This document shows, in pieces, positions 34,863 through 46,300 of a DNA stretch of 64,000 nt; position 1 is the first letter of the stretch; each line of letters starts with the position of its first letter. The notes beneath the pieces were generated by a model. It had not been told where the DNA came from. It did not search any database and worked only from the letters and a program-made list of their open reading frames with translations. Location: contig JAGMWU010000028.1 in the NCBI GenBank assembly GCA_018697195.1, positions 3,952,337 through 4,016,336 of the forward strand, given 5' to 3'. This stretch comes from Certhia americana (lineage: Eukaryota > Chordata > Aves > Passeriformes > Certhiidae). The position numbers were made by a program, and so were the translations under genes.

Positions 34863-36509
34863 TCAGTGGAAGATGATCTTTTTGTACTTGGAGTTGGGGA
34901 TTTGCCCACGTGCCTTGAGCCTCCGGACAGCCTCCCTCATGTGCTTGGGCTGCAGGGGGGGCAGCTCCCCCCACTTCTCACACACATCCAGAGCTGGACA
35001 GACAGAGAGAGGTCATGGCAGGGGCCAGCTCAGCTCTGCCCATCCCCTGCTCCTGCCTCAGTGCACTTTGACAGGAACAGGTAACCTTTGTGTTTGGGGT
35101 TTGCAGCTCAGAGCCAGGAATAAACCTGCCCATGAGCTCCTCCCTGACAGGAGTCCCAGGGCAGCAACCAAGACAAAAAGCTTCTAAACAACTCAGGCAC
35201 TGTGCAGATGCTGGATCCAGGGACTGGATGAGCTCAAAGTCTCTGCTGTGGAGCCCTGGGGGTGTGTGGGCTGTGATCCCCCCAGCAGCTGAGCAGGAAC
35301 AGCTGGCTCAGCCCCCAGCTCCTGTCCCAGACTGATCTGAGCTCACTCCATGAAGGAAGATGGGGCAGCTTTAGAGGCTTAAGGAACTCCTCTGTCCCCC
35401 TAGCACTAACGAGATCCTCACTGTGCAGCTGCTCTGGGGCTGAGGGCCAGAGCTGCCACCCCAGGTTCTGTGTCTGAGGAGAAGCAGCAACACTGGTGGG
35501 ATCAGAGGGGCTGTGGCAGCTTCACCCAGCCCTGCTCTGAGCCAGAGCTGCTGCTTTCCATGAAAAACCTGGTCCTGCTCCAAGCAGGGAATTTACTCCG
35601 GGTTCTTCATGTGTCACTCAGCAGGTGTCACTCACCTTCCTCCACCACCTCCCCAACAAACACCTTGGAGATGCCCGACATGGCGATGACAACGTTCTGG
35701 GACACGGAGGTGCCAGTGATGGACTGGATGAGCTGAGACAGGGACAGAAGGGGACAGTCAGAGCCCCACCCAGCCCCCCGTGGGTGCCCGAGCTGCAGCA
35801 CCAGGTCCTGGTGTGGGGATTTGGAACCCGCGGGGCTCAGCTGTCCCCGAGCCACGGGGGAGGCACAGCCCCAGCCCGCCCCACTCGGGCTCTCGCTCCT
35901 CTCTCGTACCCGTTTGATGGCGGCCTTGGGGAAGGCAGAGCGGCGATACATCTCGTACCGGTTCAGCTGCTCCTCGGAAAAGGAGGAGACCAGGATCCTG
36001 CGGGGGAGGAGCGCTCAGGGCCAGCCGCGGTACCGACCTGGACAGGGGAGCCACGGGACTGTGCGGCACCGAGCACACGGCTCCCGAACTCCCAGGGACT
36101 CACTGCATCTTCTGGATCTCGTCCTCGTCCACTTTCTGCTTCTTCTCCTTCCGCTCCTTCAGCTCCAGCTTCACCTTCCTGGCCGCACACGCCTGCAGCC
36201 CCGCCTCCTCCGCGTCCGCCGCCTCCCCCTCCGCGCTCCTCACCTGGGCGAGAGGGCAGCGCTCGCTGTGCGGCCCCGCGGCCCGACCCGGCCCCGCTCC
36301 CACTGCCGCCTCACCTCCCCGTCCGCCACCTCCGCCTTCAGCTCGCCGCCACCGCCAGCCTCCCGCACCTCGCCTTCTCCCGCTCCCTCTGTGGCTGCCG
36401 CTTCCCCCGCGGCCGCCGCCCCACCGCCGGCGGCGGGAGAGGACGAGCCTGCGGGCGGCGCCTCCGGCAGAGCGGCGGCACCGAGCGCATCCCGGGCCGG
36501 GTCCGCCAT
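34863..36509 (-). CDS. TAF11: TAF11, TFIID subunit with histone fold
   Basis: TAF11 pairs with TAF13 through a histone fold inside TFIID, the general transcription factor that loads TBP at promoters. The minus-strand exons, in order, are 36315-36509, 36104-36243, 35910-35997, 35636-35732 and 34863-34993. They sum to 651 nt, a clean 216-residue frame (human 211). The N-terminal 65 residues are Ala/Gly/Glu-rich and variable, starting [19 protein letters not shown]. Next comes a basic stretch [20 protein letters not shown], then the histone fold: [58 protein letters not shown], and the tail [20 protein letters not shown] ending KKIIFH. The start is the ATG in GGCCATGGCGG at 36509, with no competing in-frame ATG. 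It is tail-to-tail with UHRF1BP1 and head-to-head with ANKS1A. Confidence 0.96.
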
Positions 36510-36530
36510 GGCCGCGCCCGCCGCGCCTGC

Positions 36531-36890
36531 TGATGACGAAACACTACGGGAGCCGCGAGGGGGCGGGGCTTATCGCCGCGGGGACGCGTGAGGGGGACTG
36601 TCGTGATGACGCATATTTATCTGCGACGCCGGGGACGGTAGAGTCTGTAGTCATGGCAACGGCGATGCGGCGGCGCCGCCTGATGACGACAGAATGCGAC
36701 CACCGCGCCGGAGGGCGGTGCGTGTTGCCATGGCAACAGCGACTCGGCAGCGCATCCTAATGACGCGGGCACAGCGATGGGGCGGAGCTTGTCGCCATGC
36801 CAACGGCGCCCCTTAATGACGCACAGTTACGGGCACCGCGAGGGGATGCGCGGGGCCGGGCTTGTCGCCATGGCAGCGGGGCTGTTGGAG
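36531..36890 (+). repeat. Degenerate tandem array of CRE-like and X-box-like elements
   Basis: A T(G/A)ATGACG motif recurs at 36531, 36604, 36681, 36758 and 36814, spacings 73, 77, 77 and 56. In most units it is followed by a GC-rich stretch with CCGCG or GGGCGG, and then a CCATG(G/C)CA(A/G)C element. One of these is a perfect 14-bp palindrome, GTTGCCATGGCAAC, at 36724-36737. The arrangement indicates five diverged tandem copies of one promoter unit. Confidence 0.75.
36724..36737. promoter_or_regulatory. X-box palindrome (RFX-type site)
   Basis: GTTGCCATGGCAAC is a perfect inverted repeat matching the RFX X-box consensus of two GTTGCC-type half sites. Weaker relatives occur at about 36652 (CATGGCAAC), 36791 (GTCGCCATGCCAAC) and 36865 (GTCGCCATGGCAGC). 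RFX factors act in general and ciliary gene control; binding here is inferred from the motif. Confidence 0.6.
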
Positions 36891-37195
36891 GGGGGCCTCT
36901 GCGGGGCTCGGCCGCGGGCCCTGAGCGCTCGGAGCGACCGGCCCTGCTGTGAGCCGCCCTCCGCACACCCGGACCCTGCCGGGACACGGGGTCAGAGCGG
37001 CCCCGCTGCCCAGGAATCCTCCCCAGACCCGCCCAAACCGAGCGCGACTGCGGGACCGCGGGCAGCGCACGGGGGCGGGGCCTAGGCGGAACCACGCCCA
37101 TCGAACCGCCCCTCACAGCAAACCCCGCCCCCTCAGGCCCCGCCCCGCCGCGGCCCCGCCCCGGAAGTCGCGCGGGCGGCCGGGCCGCGCCGGCC

Positions 37196-37398
37196 ATGGG
37201 GAAGGAGCAGGAGCTGCTGGAGGCCGCTCGCACCGGGAACCTCCCGGCCGTGGAGAAGCTGCTCTCGGGAAAGCGCCTCAGCTCCGGCTTCGGCGGCTCC
37301 GGTGGCGGCGGCGGCAGCGGCGGCGGCTCCGCGGGGGGAGGCGGCGGCGGCAGCGGCGGGAGCGTCGGTGTGGGGCACCCGCTGTCCAGCTTGCTCAG
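37196..37398 (+). CDS. ANKS1A: ANKS1A exon 1 with Gly/Ser-rich tract
   Basis: This encodes [20 protein letters not shown], then [14 protein letters not shown], then a long Gly/Ser tract from GGC-rich repeats (37290-37365), and finally [13 protein letters not shown] sequence. The donor is GTGAGC at 37399. The first helix pair looks like an ankyrin cap split by the glycine loop. The tract is a simple-sequence expansion and is likely to vary in length between species and individuals. Confidence 0.95.
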
Positions 37399-40300
37399 GT
37401 GAGCTCGGCCCCGGCGGCGGGGACCGAGGGATGTGAGAGGAGGTGGGGGCTCTGCACGGACCGGGAGTTGGTTACGGGGCTGCGGGACGGGACGGCAGCG
37501 AGAGCTGCGGGTGGCGTGCACGGGGCTGGGGGCTGCAGGGTTGGATGTGCTCACGGAGCGCAGCGGGAGGGCCGGGGGACAAAGGGATGGCGGGGGGTCC
37601 TGCGGCTGCAGCGCTGCCGGGAGGCCGGGGGTCTGTCCCGGGTCTGTCTCGGGTCTGTCCCCAGGAGGGTGGGCCGGGGGTCTCTCCCTGGTCTGTCCCT
37701 ACGGGGGCTGTGCCGGAGGTCTGTCCCGGTCTGTCCCCAGGGGGTCTCTCCCGGGTCTGTCCCCGGTCTGTCCCCAGGAAGGTGTCCCGGGGGTCTGTCC
37801 CGGTCTGTCCCGGGTCTGTCCCTACGAGGGCTGTGCCGGGGGTCTGTCCCTGGTCTGTCCCCAGGAGGGTGTGCCGGGGGTCTGTCCCGGTCTGTCCCGG
37901 TCTGTCCCGGGTCTGTCCCCAGGAGGGTGGGCCGGGGGTCTGTCCCCGGTCTGTCCCCAGGGGGTCTGTCCCCGGTCTGTCCCCAGGGGGTCTGTCCCTG
38001 GTCTGTCCCTGGTCTGTCCCGGTCTGTCCCGGGTCTGTCCCGGTCTGTCCCGGGTCTGTCCCTGGTCTGTCCCCAGCGGGGCTGTGCCGGAGCAGGAGGT
38101 TGCCCGGGTATGAATCGAGGGTCGCGGCGTTGGGATGAGACATTTCGCCGGGCTGTGAGTGGCGTGTGAGCGGGACACCGCCGAGAGTTTGGTGGCACCG
38201 GAGATGCGAGGGGGCCGTGCCGGGGTGAGCTGCGGCGGAGCTCCTCGGGCTGCTGTGGGTCGGCAGCAGGCAGGGGCCGGTGGGCTGGGACAGGAGAGGG
38301 GAAGCAGTGACACTGTGACTGTCTGGCAGGGCTGGCTGGGTGCTGCCCGAGGGTGGCCTGTCCCCCGGCACCAAGCCGCTGCTCTGGGATGCTGCAGCCT
38401 GGCGTGCCTGGGGATTTGCGGTGTGTCTGGAGGGCTCCATGGCCGGGCAGGTTCCCAGGGTGGGAGCTCTGCGGGATGACTTTCCCGGGGCAGGTGTGCA
38501 GCCGGGTGAGGTGTCGGGGCTCTGTGCTGGCATTGTCGCTGTTGACGGTGACATTCTGCCGAGTCTGGGGTCGGCTCGTCCCCAGCTTCATGCTGTGGAA
38601 TTTGCTGGTTGAAGCTCTTGGATCTTTGTAAGTTATTTTTTTTTTTTTTTTTTCTCTTCCCCGTTTTTTGGCATCACCTCTGGCTGCTGTGCTGCTGGAG
38701 CTGCAGCTTTGGGCCACTTCAGCCTCTGCTGGGAATGCTCCTGGTGCCTGAGCAATTGGTTTGTACTGGGAGCTGTGGAGGAGATCTGTGTCCAGTGACA
38801 AACGACACTGTTACTATGCAACCTGACTGTTCAGAGGGGGGTGGCTTGCCCCTTTTTGGCCGAATTTGATCCGTTTTTCCTTTTTTTTGCATAACCCAGT
38901 TGGATACCTGCAGGTTGTGCTGGTGGCAGAGGCCTGCAGACATGTAAGAGCTCACTCTGCCCTGGGGCACACGTTTGCCTTTCTGAGATATAAATCTACC
39001 CTTGGGTTGAGCTTTGTTCTCCTCTTATGATATATTAAGCAGTCTGAAGCCTTGTTTGAGTGGGATGGATGTGCCCACAGGGGGCTCAGATCAGTGCAGA
39101 GGGTCAGTGAATTGAACACCCTGTGAGCTGAACCAGATCCAGCACTGCCTGACAGCACCTGGGCACCGTGGTGCCTTTTCCCTGCCTTTCCCTGGGACAG
39201 TGCCCATGGTGCTGTGGTCCTGGAGCAGTCCCATGGTGCCAGAGGGATCCAGGCCATCCCTTTGACTCTGACCTGTTGCTGTGTTTCTCACATGTGATCC
39301 TGGCTTTGTGCACAGACCCCTGTCTGAAGCACCATGACTGTCACAGCTGTCACTCATATTCTGTGTTCACTACCATGACTGCTGGATGTACCTGCTGGTG
39401 ACACTGAACTGCCCCTTTCCCCTGCCCAAGTCCCAGCTCCTCAACCTGTTTCTCCCTCTACAATCTCCCTGCAATTTGTGCCTGTGACACCAGTTGCTGG
39501 TCTGGCTGCACGTTGTAGGGCATGGCAATGCGTCCTGTGTGTCACCTGCTGCCATTTAGGGGCTTTCTGACTGTTTCCCACCTCCTGACTTGTTGGGCTC
39601 TGGCCCTGTGTTAGGGGACTCCTCCAGGTGAGGAGCTTGTGACAGAGTTTTGCTGAGAAGCAGCTGCTGAGTGTCCATGCACGGAGAGGCCAGAGTGTGC
39701 AGGAGACAGGCTGGGACAGGCTCTAGGGACCAGACAGATGAATTTTAGGGTGGAGAAAGCCTCACCTTTTCCAATGCTAGACCATGGGAACTTTTTTAAT
39801 GTAGGGTTTTGCCCTCCTTGGCTGTAGGGAGAAGTCTGCCCTCAGTCAGGTCTGCGTGCTCCATATTTTCCCTTCCTCAGGCTGATCCCTGGTCCTGCTG
39901 AGGCTCCTCATGTCTGTAGGGATCTTTCCTGACACAGGAACTGCTGAGCTGCTCTCCACCCCCAGAGCTCATTCCCAGAGCAGGATCATAAATGCTCTGC
40001 TGGGCTGGCACCTTTGTTCTTTTCTCCACCTGATTTCAGGTCCCTATTTTAGTTCATATTTTATTTAATTTTTAAGTCCTGCTGCTTGGATAACCTGTTA
40101 CCAAAGCTCTTCTCTCCTGAGGTGCCTGTTGCAGCTTTTTTTGTCAACTCTGCATTTCAGGTGTCTCAAAGATACAATTTTGGACGGGGTACAAACCAGG
40201 CATTCCCTGGAATTCCCACATTACACCTGGCATGTGCTGAGCTGGCACCTGCTCTGAGCTGGCACTCATTGATTTGGGTCATTTCTCTTCCAAAGAGAGC

Positions 40301-43300
40301 AAGTGCTGCTCCATGAAGTGGTAGAAGATGCTCCTGGCAATAAATTCCTTGGAATGTGGTGTTTTATCACGTAACCCAAACTGCCACCAGTCCATTATCA
40401 GTTAAATGTGACCTTTGTGACAGAGCAGCAGAGCAGGGCCTGCTGGGTGTGGAGGCAGCACAGACTCCAATCACCTGTGGGTGCAGGTGAGCAGGAAACA
40501 GGATGGGATGGAGTGGGATAAGCCACAGGAGGAGGAACCAGGGTGTAACGCTCAGGGGGCGTTGGGCAGGAGAATAAATCCCAGTGGGAAGCTGATGGGA
40601 ATCAGGAATGCTGACAGCGGGCTGGGGGAATGAGAACGATGCAGGAGGGGGAAAATGGGAGTGTGGATTTGCCAGAGCAGATGGTGGGCTCACAAAGAGG
40701 TGATGGCTGCCAGGGTTTGGGAGGCTCGGCTCCCTGCCGGCGTCCACGCAGCCCCTGGGATCTGCCAGGGCCTGGGGAGCTGCTGGAGGCCTGGCCCAGC
40801 AGGCAGGAGCAGATCCCAGCTCCTCAGCCAGGCCTGGCTTCTCTGGTTCCAGCCATGGATCATGGCACAGGCAGAAACACCCTGTGGGGAGCAGGGAGCA
40901 GCCAGAGAGAAAACCCACTCTGTGCATGCACTGCTTAAGGCTTCTCAGCAAGTCCAGAAATCAGAAATGATCTGTGAATCTTTGAGGTTTCTTGGGGTTA
41001 TGAGCCACTTCTGCACCGAGGCTGCAGAATTTGATTTATTGTTTTTTTTTTTTTTTTTTTCTAGTGGTTCACTGTGGAGCTAAAGGCGGGAAACAACAGA
41101 ACAATCTGTGGCTGAGCTATCAGGCTGCATTCAGGAGGTTTTGCCAGGAGCAATGAGGGATGGGTTGTGTTAAAGCCAAATCTGCAGAAGCGGCTTTTTA
41201 TTTTCATCTATTGCTGTGAAAAGTCTGGATCTGTGTCGCCAGAGGGGGAAACTGAGGCTGCTGCTGAGCCCCAGATGGGATATGCAGTCCCCGGGGAGTG
41301 TATCGAGGAGACACTTCTGCTGGGAATGAGAAGTTTGGGTGCACATCTGTTGTGGGAAGGGCTGAGTGCTGCTCCACAGAAGCCACAACCCTTGTTCCAG
41401 CCCATTTTCAGCCCTTGCTGCTGGTGAGGGGTCTGGTTGGTTTAGAGAATAACGTGGTGGGATGGCAGAACACTTGAGGTAGCTTCTAACAGTCCAAGGG
41501 TGGTAAAGAGTCAGAAAAATTGAGTTCTTTTTTTAGAAAGTGGGGTTTGGTATTTGTTCTGGTGTGGCTGATGGTTTACAGCAGGGATCTGATAGTGCCC
41601 TGTGTACTCCTGGGGGGTGAGGCTCTGTGCCTGTCTGCTGCCATTCCCTGGGGAAGGGACACGGTGCTGCTGCCAGGGAAGGGGGGGATTGCCAGGTCCG
41701 AGGTCAGGGTGGGGCTGTCTGTCCTTCCATGTGTCCCTAGGCCTTGTGGACAAGCAGCAAGCCCTGCAGTGTCCGGCAGAGACAGCAGCAGGGAGGCTCC
41801 AAGGTCCAGCTCCCAGGGCTGTGCAAACAAGGTGCTTCCCCTTCCCCATCACAGGGGAGCTGCTCCTGCTGCATTCCCACGGAACAGGACACATTGGGTC
41901 TTCCCCTCATCCTGCTGCTGTGATTAATCATCTCACCCACTTTTAAACCTCCTGTCCACACCCTCCCTCGCACACGGTGCAGTGGGACGGGTCCCTGTTT
42001 AATTACACAGCTGAGCACAGGGATTGCTGAAGGTGCTTGTGCCACAGGCACAGGTGTGCACCGGCTGGGAATTGTTTCCTAAGTACTTCTTTAAGAATTC
42101 AAAGGTTGCAGCTACTGGCTGTGGCTCTGCAGTGTTTTGTCTCTGCGTGATCTTGTGATGAAGTTTTGGAAAGTTTTTGTTTTTGTGCTTTGGTCAGTGC
42201 AATTCTGTGCTCAGGGCTGGGTCAGGAGCACTGGGCTCTCCTTGGAGCAGTGGCATTAGCCCTGCCCTGCTCCACTCACCCAAGACAGTGGGCAAAGCAG
42301 GACTTGTGGTTTCCCATCATCTGGGGCTTTCTTGGACACATGGGATTGATGAGTGGGTTCCTGTGAAACCCCCTTGAGAGAGCCCTGTCTTGCTCCTTCC
42401 CAATGAGCTGTGGTTTCCAGGTTTCCAGCCCCAGATTTCCAGGGTTTGTTTGGGAGAGAGGGGGATTGAAGTGGAAGGCTCTGCACAGGTGGGTGTTGGG
42501 GGGCTGAACATTCTTCCAGGTACTGGCTTCCCATCAGTCTTTACCCACATGCTGAGTCCTCTGGTGCTCTGGGACTTGCTGTCTTGGGAATGTCGATGTG
42601 TTTGTGTCAGAGGGTGAGAGCACAAGCTCAGTTTTTGCCTTGCTTTGAGAGTGTTTTGAGGTGCCAAGCAGCTTTTGGAAATATCCATATGCTCATGCAG
42701 GTTGCCTCAAATGCTCCATCAGGGAGTTGCTGTGAGCTAAGATGAGGTGTGAGGAGTGTCAGGGGGGTCCTGGTTTCAGGTGAGTTCCATTGTGTTGAGG
42801 ATGCTGAGAATGTTGGAACCAAGGCAGCTACTGCTGCTGTTGGTGCAGGATGTGAACAGTCACAATGTCCCACGGTGGTAGGGGCTGGAGCAAAGCCCAG
42901 GCACAAAGCTCCCAGGTATTTTTCCAGTTGCCAGGTTACACACCTTCCCAGGAGCATTTGCAGAGCTCACCTGAGCTTTGTGTTCTGTCCTCTCCTGGAA
43001 GGAGCAGCAAAACACATCCCCTACATGCATTTACTTATTTCCCATGCCGTGCCTGGGCCTGGCTCCAGCACTGGCTGGAGGATCCTGAGCAGCTGTAGGA
43101 AGCCTGGGTTGTTTGTGCTCAGGTGCTTGTAAGACTTGAGTGCCCTGAGGGGATGTTTATGAGGTTCCCTGATGGCTTTTTGATTTGTATACCCCGAGTT
43201 CTTACCCTGCCATTGAGTTGTGTGAGGAATTTTGGGAACAAACCACAGCTACACCTGTCACCAAACCTGGGGTATTTCAGTGATGAGATCCTGACGTTTT

Positions 43301-46300
43301 CACAGCTTTGTGGCCTCCACTTGTGTCATCAGTCTTGAAACTGAAGAGATATCTGAAACTGAAACTGAAGACAGACTGCAGGTCTGAGCACAGCCAGAGC
43401 ACTCTGTGTTCTGAAAGCAGGAGTGATGCAGAACTCAGCTGATGCTGAGTGTTTGATGGATGGATCTGTGCAAAGATTCCAGCCTGGCCTGGCCGCAGTG
43501 AGGGGCCCAGCCATCACCAGCTCCTCTCCTTGAGGTTTGGCTGTGCCAGGGGAAACATTGCAGCTGGCAGGTCTAACAAACTCCTGTCTCCTGAGGCTGC
43601 ACAGTTCCTGGATCCAGCAGGAGGGAAAGGCAGGAGGAACAGTGTCTCCCCTTCCCTCTGCTCCCTGTGTGCAGCAGGTCGTGGCCCAGCAATGAGCATT
43701 GGTGAAGTGAAGCTGCTCCACTTGGTGCCACGGGTCCCCTCCAGCTGTGGAAGGCCCTTTGGCAGGGAGCAGAACTTTCTGGAGATGAATGGCTGGAACA
43801 GTATTTGGTGTACTGGGAGCAGCTGAGCCAAGAATCAGTGTACATCCAGCTGGATTTTTATGAGGTAACGCATCATTTCAGTGAGACTGAAGGACAAACA
43901 AACAGGATAGGAAAGACACAGGTGAAAGGTGTGACACAGAGTACAGGGCATACAGAATGGAGGAAATGCATCCATGTCATGCCAGATGAGAAGGAAAGCC
44001 CCTCTCAGCTGCCCTGGGACAAAGGACAGGCAGTTCCTGGTGGCTGAGCCCCTCCTGTGGCAGTGGCTGAGGGACTGCCAGGCTGGCTCTCAGCAGAGAG
44101 TGTGTGCTGCCACCTCCACTCTGTGCCACCCCATCACCTTTCCGGGCTGTGCCATCCACTCCTGCTCTGTTCTGCTCCTCGGATGCAGCTGTGGAGTGCT
44201 GTAGTGCTCTGGCTGTGCAATCCTTTCAAGGTGAAGTGTTCTCGAGATGAGAAGGTGCCTCTGAACACGGGTGATGGCCGTTTCCTCTTGTCACTGCAGC
44301 ATGAGCTCTGCCCGATGCTGAGCTGGCACTGTCACTGTCCCAGAGAGCTCGCTCCACAGTACAGCTTAGTCATGGAAATGAGATAAATCCTATTTCACAG
44401 AAACTGGTAAAAATAAAACTATTGAGGATTGATTTGTTTCTATAGCAACCGACTGGCAAAGTGAACACAGCTGCTGTCTGCAGGAGGGAGGAAAACAAAG
44501 CTGGAAATGACGGTGCACCTGGGCTGGCTGTGGCAACAGAGAGCCTGGGGGCTGGGGAGGGGGCAAGGGCTCAAATAAAGACAGGGCAGGAAGGTGTGAG
44601 CTGCCTTTGGAATGAAATTTGAGCTGGAGTGTGTGAATGTGCCTTCTTCTTCACAAAACCTGGAGAATGTCAGAGCTCTTTGTGTCCTGCTTCCAAAAGG
44701 TTGTGCTCCTGCACCCTCATGGGTGGGGAAATGCCCTGCCCTGGGTCAGGCAGGGCGTTAATGCCACATGGTACCCATCGGGTATCCATCATGTCACATG
44801 CACGTTTCTAGACCTGAATCCAAAATTACTTTGTCTGCTGCCATAACTCAATGAGAAATACTCAACTTGGAGAAGTTTGGATGACTCAGATTGGAGTTAA
44901 AACCTTTTCAATTTCCCTTTGACTCTGAATGTGGTGCTGGATGCTTGGCAATGATTCCTGCAGGTGTTTGTATCCTGGAAGAAAATCCAGCTGGGCCTCC
45001 AGACTGCTGGATAAGGGGCTTAAATTTGGGATTATTTCTATCTTGGCACTGTGTAGATTTGTGTGGTTTTTACTTTTTCTTAAGCCAAGGATTTTAGCTG
45101 GCTCTGGCACACACAGGATGTTAAGGTGGCTGTTTCCCCAGGGTTAGTGAGGGTGAGCTGTTTAAATGTTTGGGAGGGTGCAGGATGCAAAGTGTGTGTT
45201 TAGGTACATGCTTGGCTTGCTGACATGTGGCTGTTGAGGGTTTCAGGTGAAAATCAGGTTTTACATCTGACATAGCAGGATACTGAGGGAATTACAGGAG
45301 GAGGAATGTGTGTGCTTGTCTTTACTGGACACTCTGCAGGAGCCTGAGTTCTTCAGCTGAAGGAAAGTTGAGTTGGTGTTTAGGTTTAAGCCCAGGTACT
45401 TTCACACTCCTCCCTTGTTATTTAAATACATGGTTTCTTTTAAAGGGAAATTAGATTTAAAAATAAACCTCGAGCTTTTTCCAGTTCAAAGGAAGCGTCT
45501 GTAGTGCCAGTACTGAGGACCCGAGAACAAAACCCTGTCTGAAAGTGAGTGCCATAAATATTATGTAAATACATTATCTCATTAGATTTTTATCTAATCC
45601 CATTGCCTGCTGTTGTGCAGACTCCTGAGGCAAGCAAGGCTGTAGATGTCATAGGTGGTCTTCCAAATCTAATATTGAAGTGAGCTGGAAATTAGGTGAA
45701 TCGACTTCTGCCTCATCCTAATTAAGACACTGAGAAATCCACTCAAGTTTGGCATTCCAAAGTGCCTGATTTTAGAACAGAATCCGATTCCAGAGGCTGG
45801 GTGCCTGCTGAGGTTTGCAGCACCCCCGTGCAGGCACCCAGGTGGATTCCACAGGCTCCTCCTCACTCCTCTCAGTTTCAGGAATCAGCACAATTTTTTT
45901 TAGGAATCAGGAACAGGATTAGGATAAAGCCTTAAGCTCTGAAGACTTCAAAGCTTTGCGTCCTGGTCTTGGTTCTGTTACAAGGACAGCAAAATCCACC
46001 AGATGATTTAAATAAGAGACTGTGTCCTGTGGACTTGTGCTGGGTTTTTTCATAGTGCTTCTTTCCAGTGATTTCTTAAGCCATGGTTTCTCACTGCACG
46101 GTGGGGACTCTGACAGAGTTGACTGCCCTATAAGAGATGTTTGACCTCAATTCATCCTGTGATCCCCCTGGATGACTTGTGGCTGTCCTGGAGTGTTGTT
46201 AGTAACCCCCTTTGCGTGATTTTCAGTTACTGCATTGCCCCTGTGCCCCTTTCACAGCTCCTTTCAGCCTGGTGCAGGCTGTGAAGCTGTGTCTGAGCTC

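Larger units (their letters stand above)
36510..37195. promoter_or_regulatory. Bidirectional CpG-island promoter between TAF11 and ANKS1A
   Basis: The 686 bases between the two opposed ATGs are CpG-dense, and the island continues into both first exons. It contains an array of CRE-like TGATGACG/TAATGACG motifs alternating with X-box-like palindromes (separate entry). Several GGGGCGGGG/CCCCGCCCC SP1 boxes occur toward 37060-37160, and an ETS site CCGGAAGT is at 37161-37168, 28 bases before the ANKS1A ATG. A TATA box is not evident near either start. Confidence 0.8.

Noticed and set aside
35625..36533. 302-codon plus-strand open frame
   Set aside because: It is the antisense shadow of TAF11 exons, which match the known protein on the minus strand.
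36949..38169. 406-codon plus-strand open frame, with other large frames on both strands at 37443-38801
   Set aside because: They pass through the CpG island and the GTCTGTCCC repeat. A decamer without stops stays open in all frames. The real product here is ANKS1A exon 1 in a different frame.
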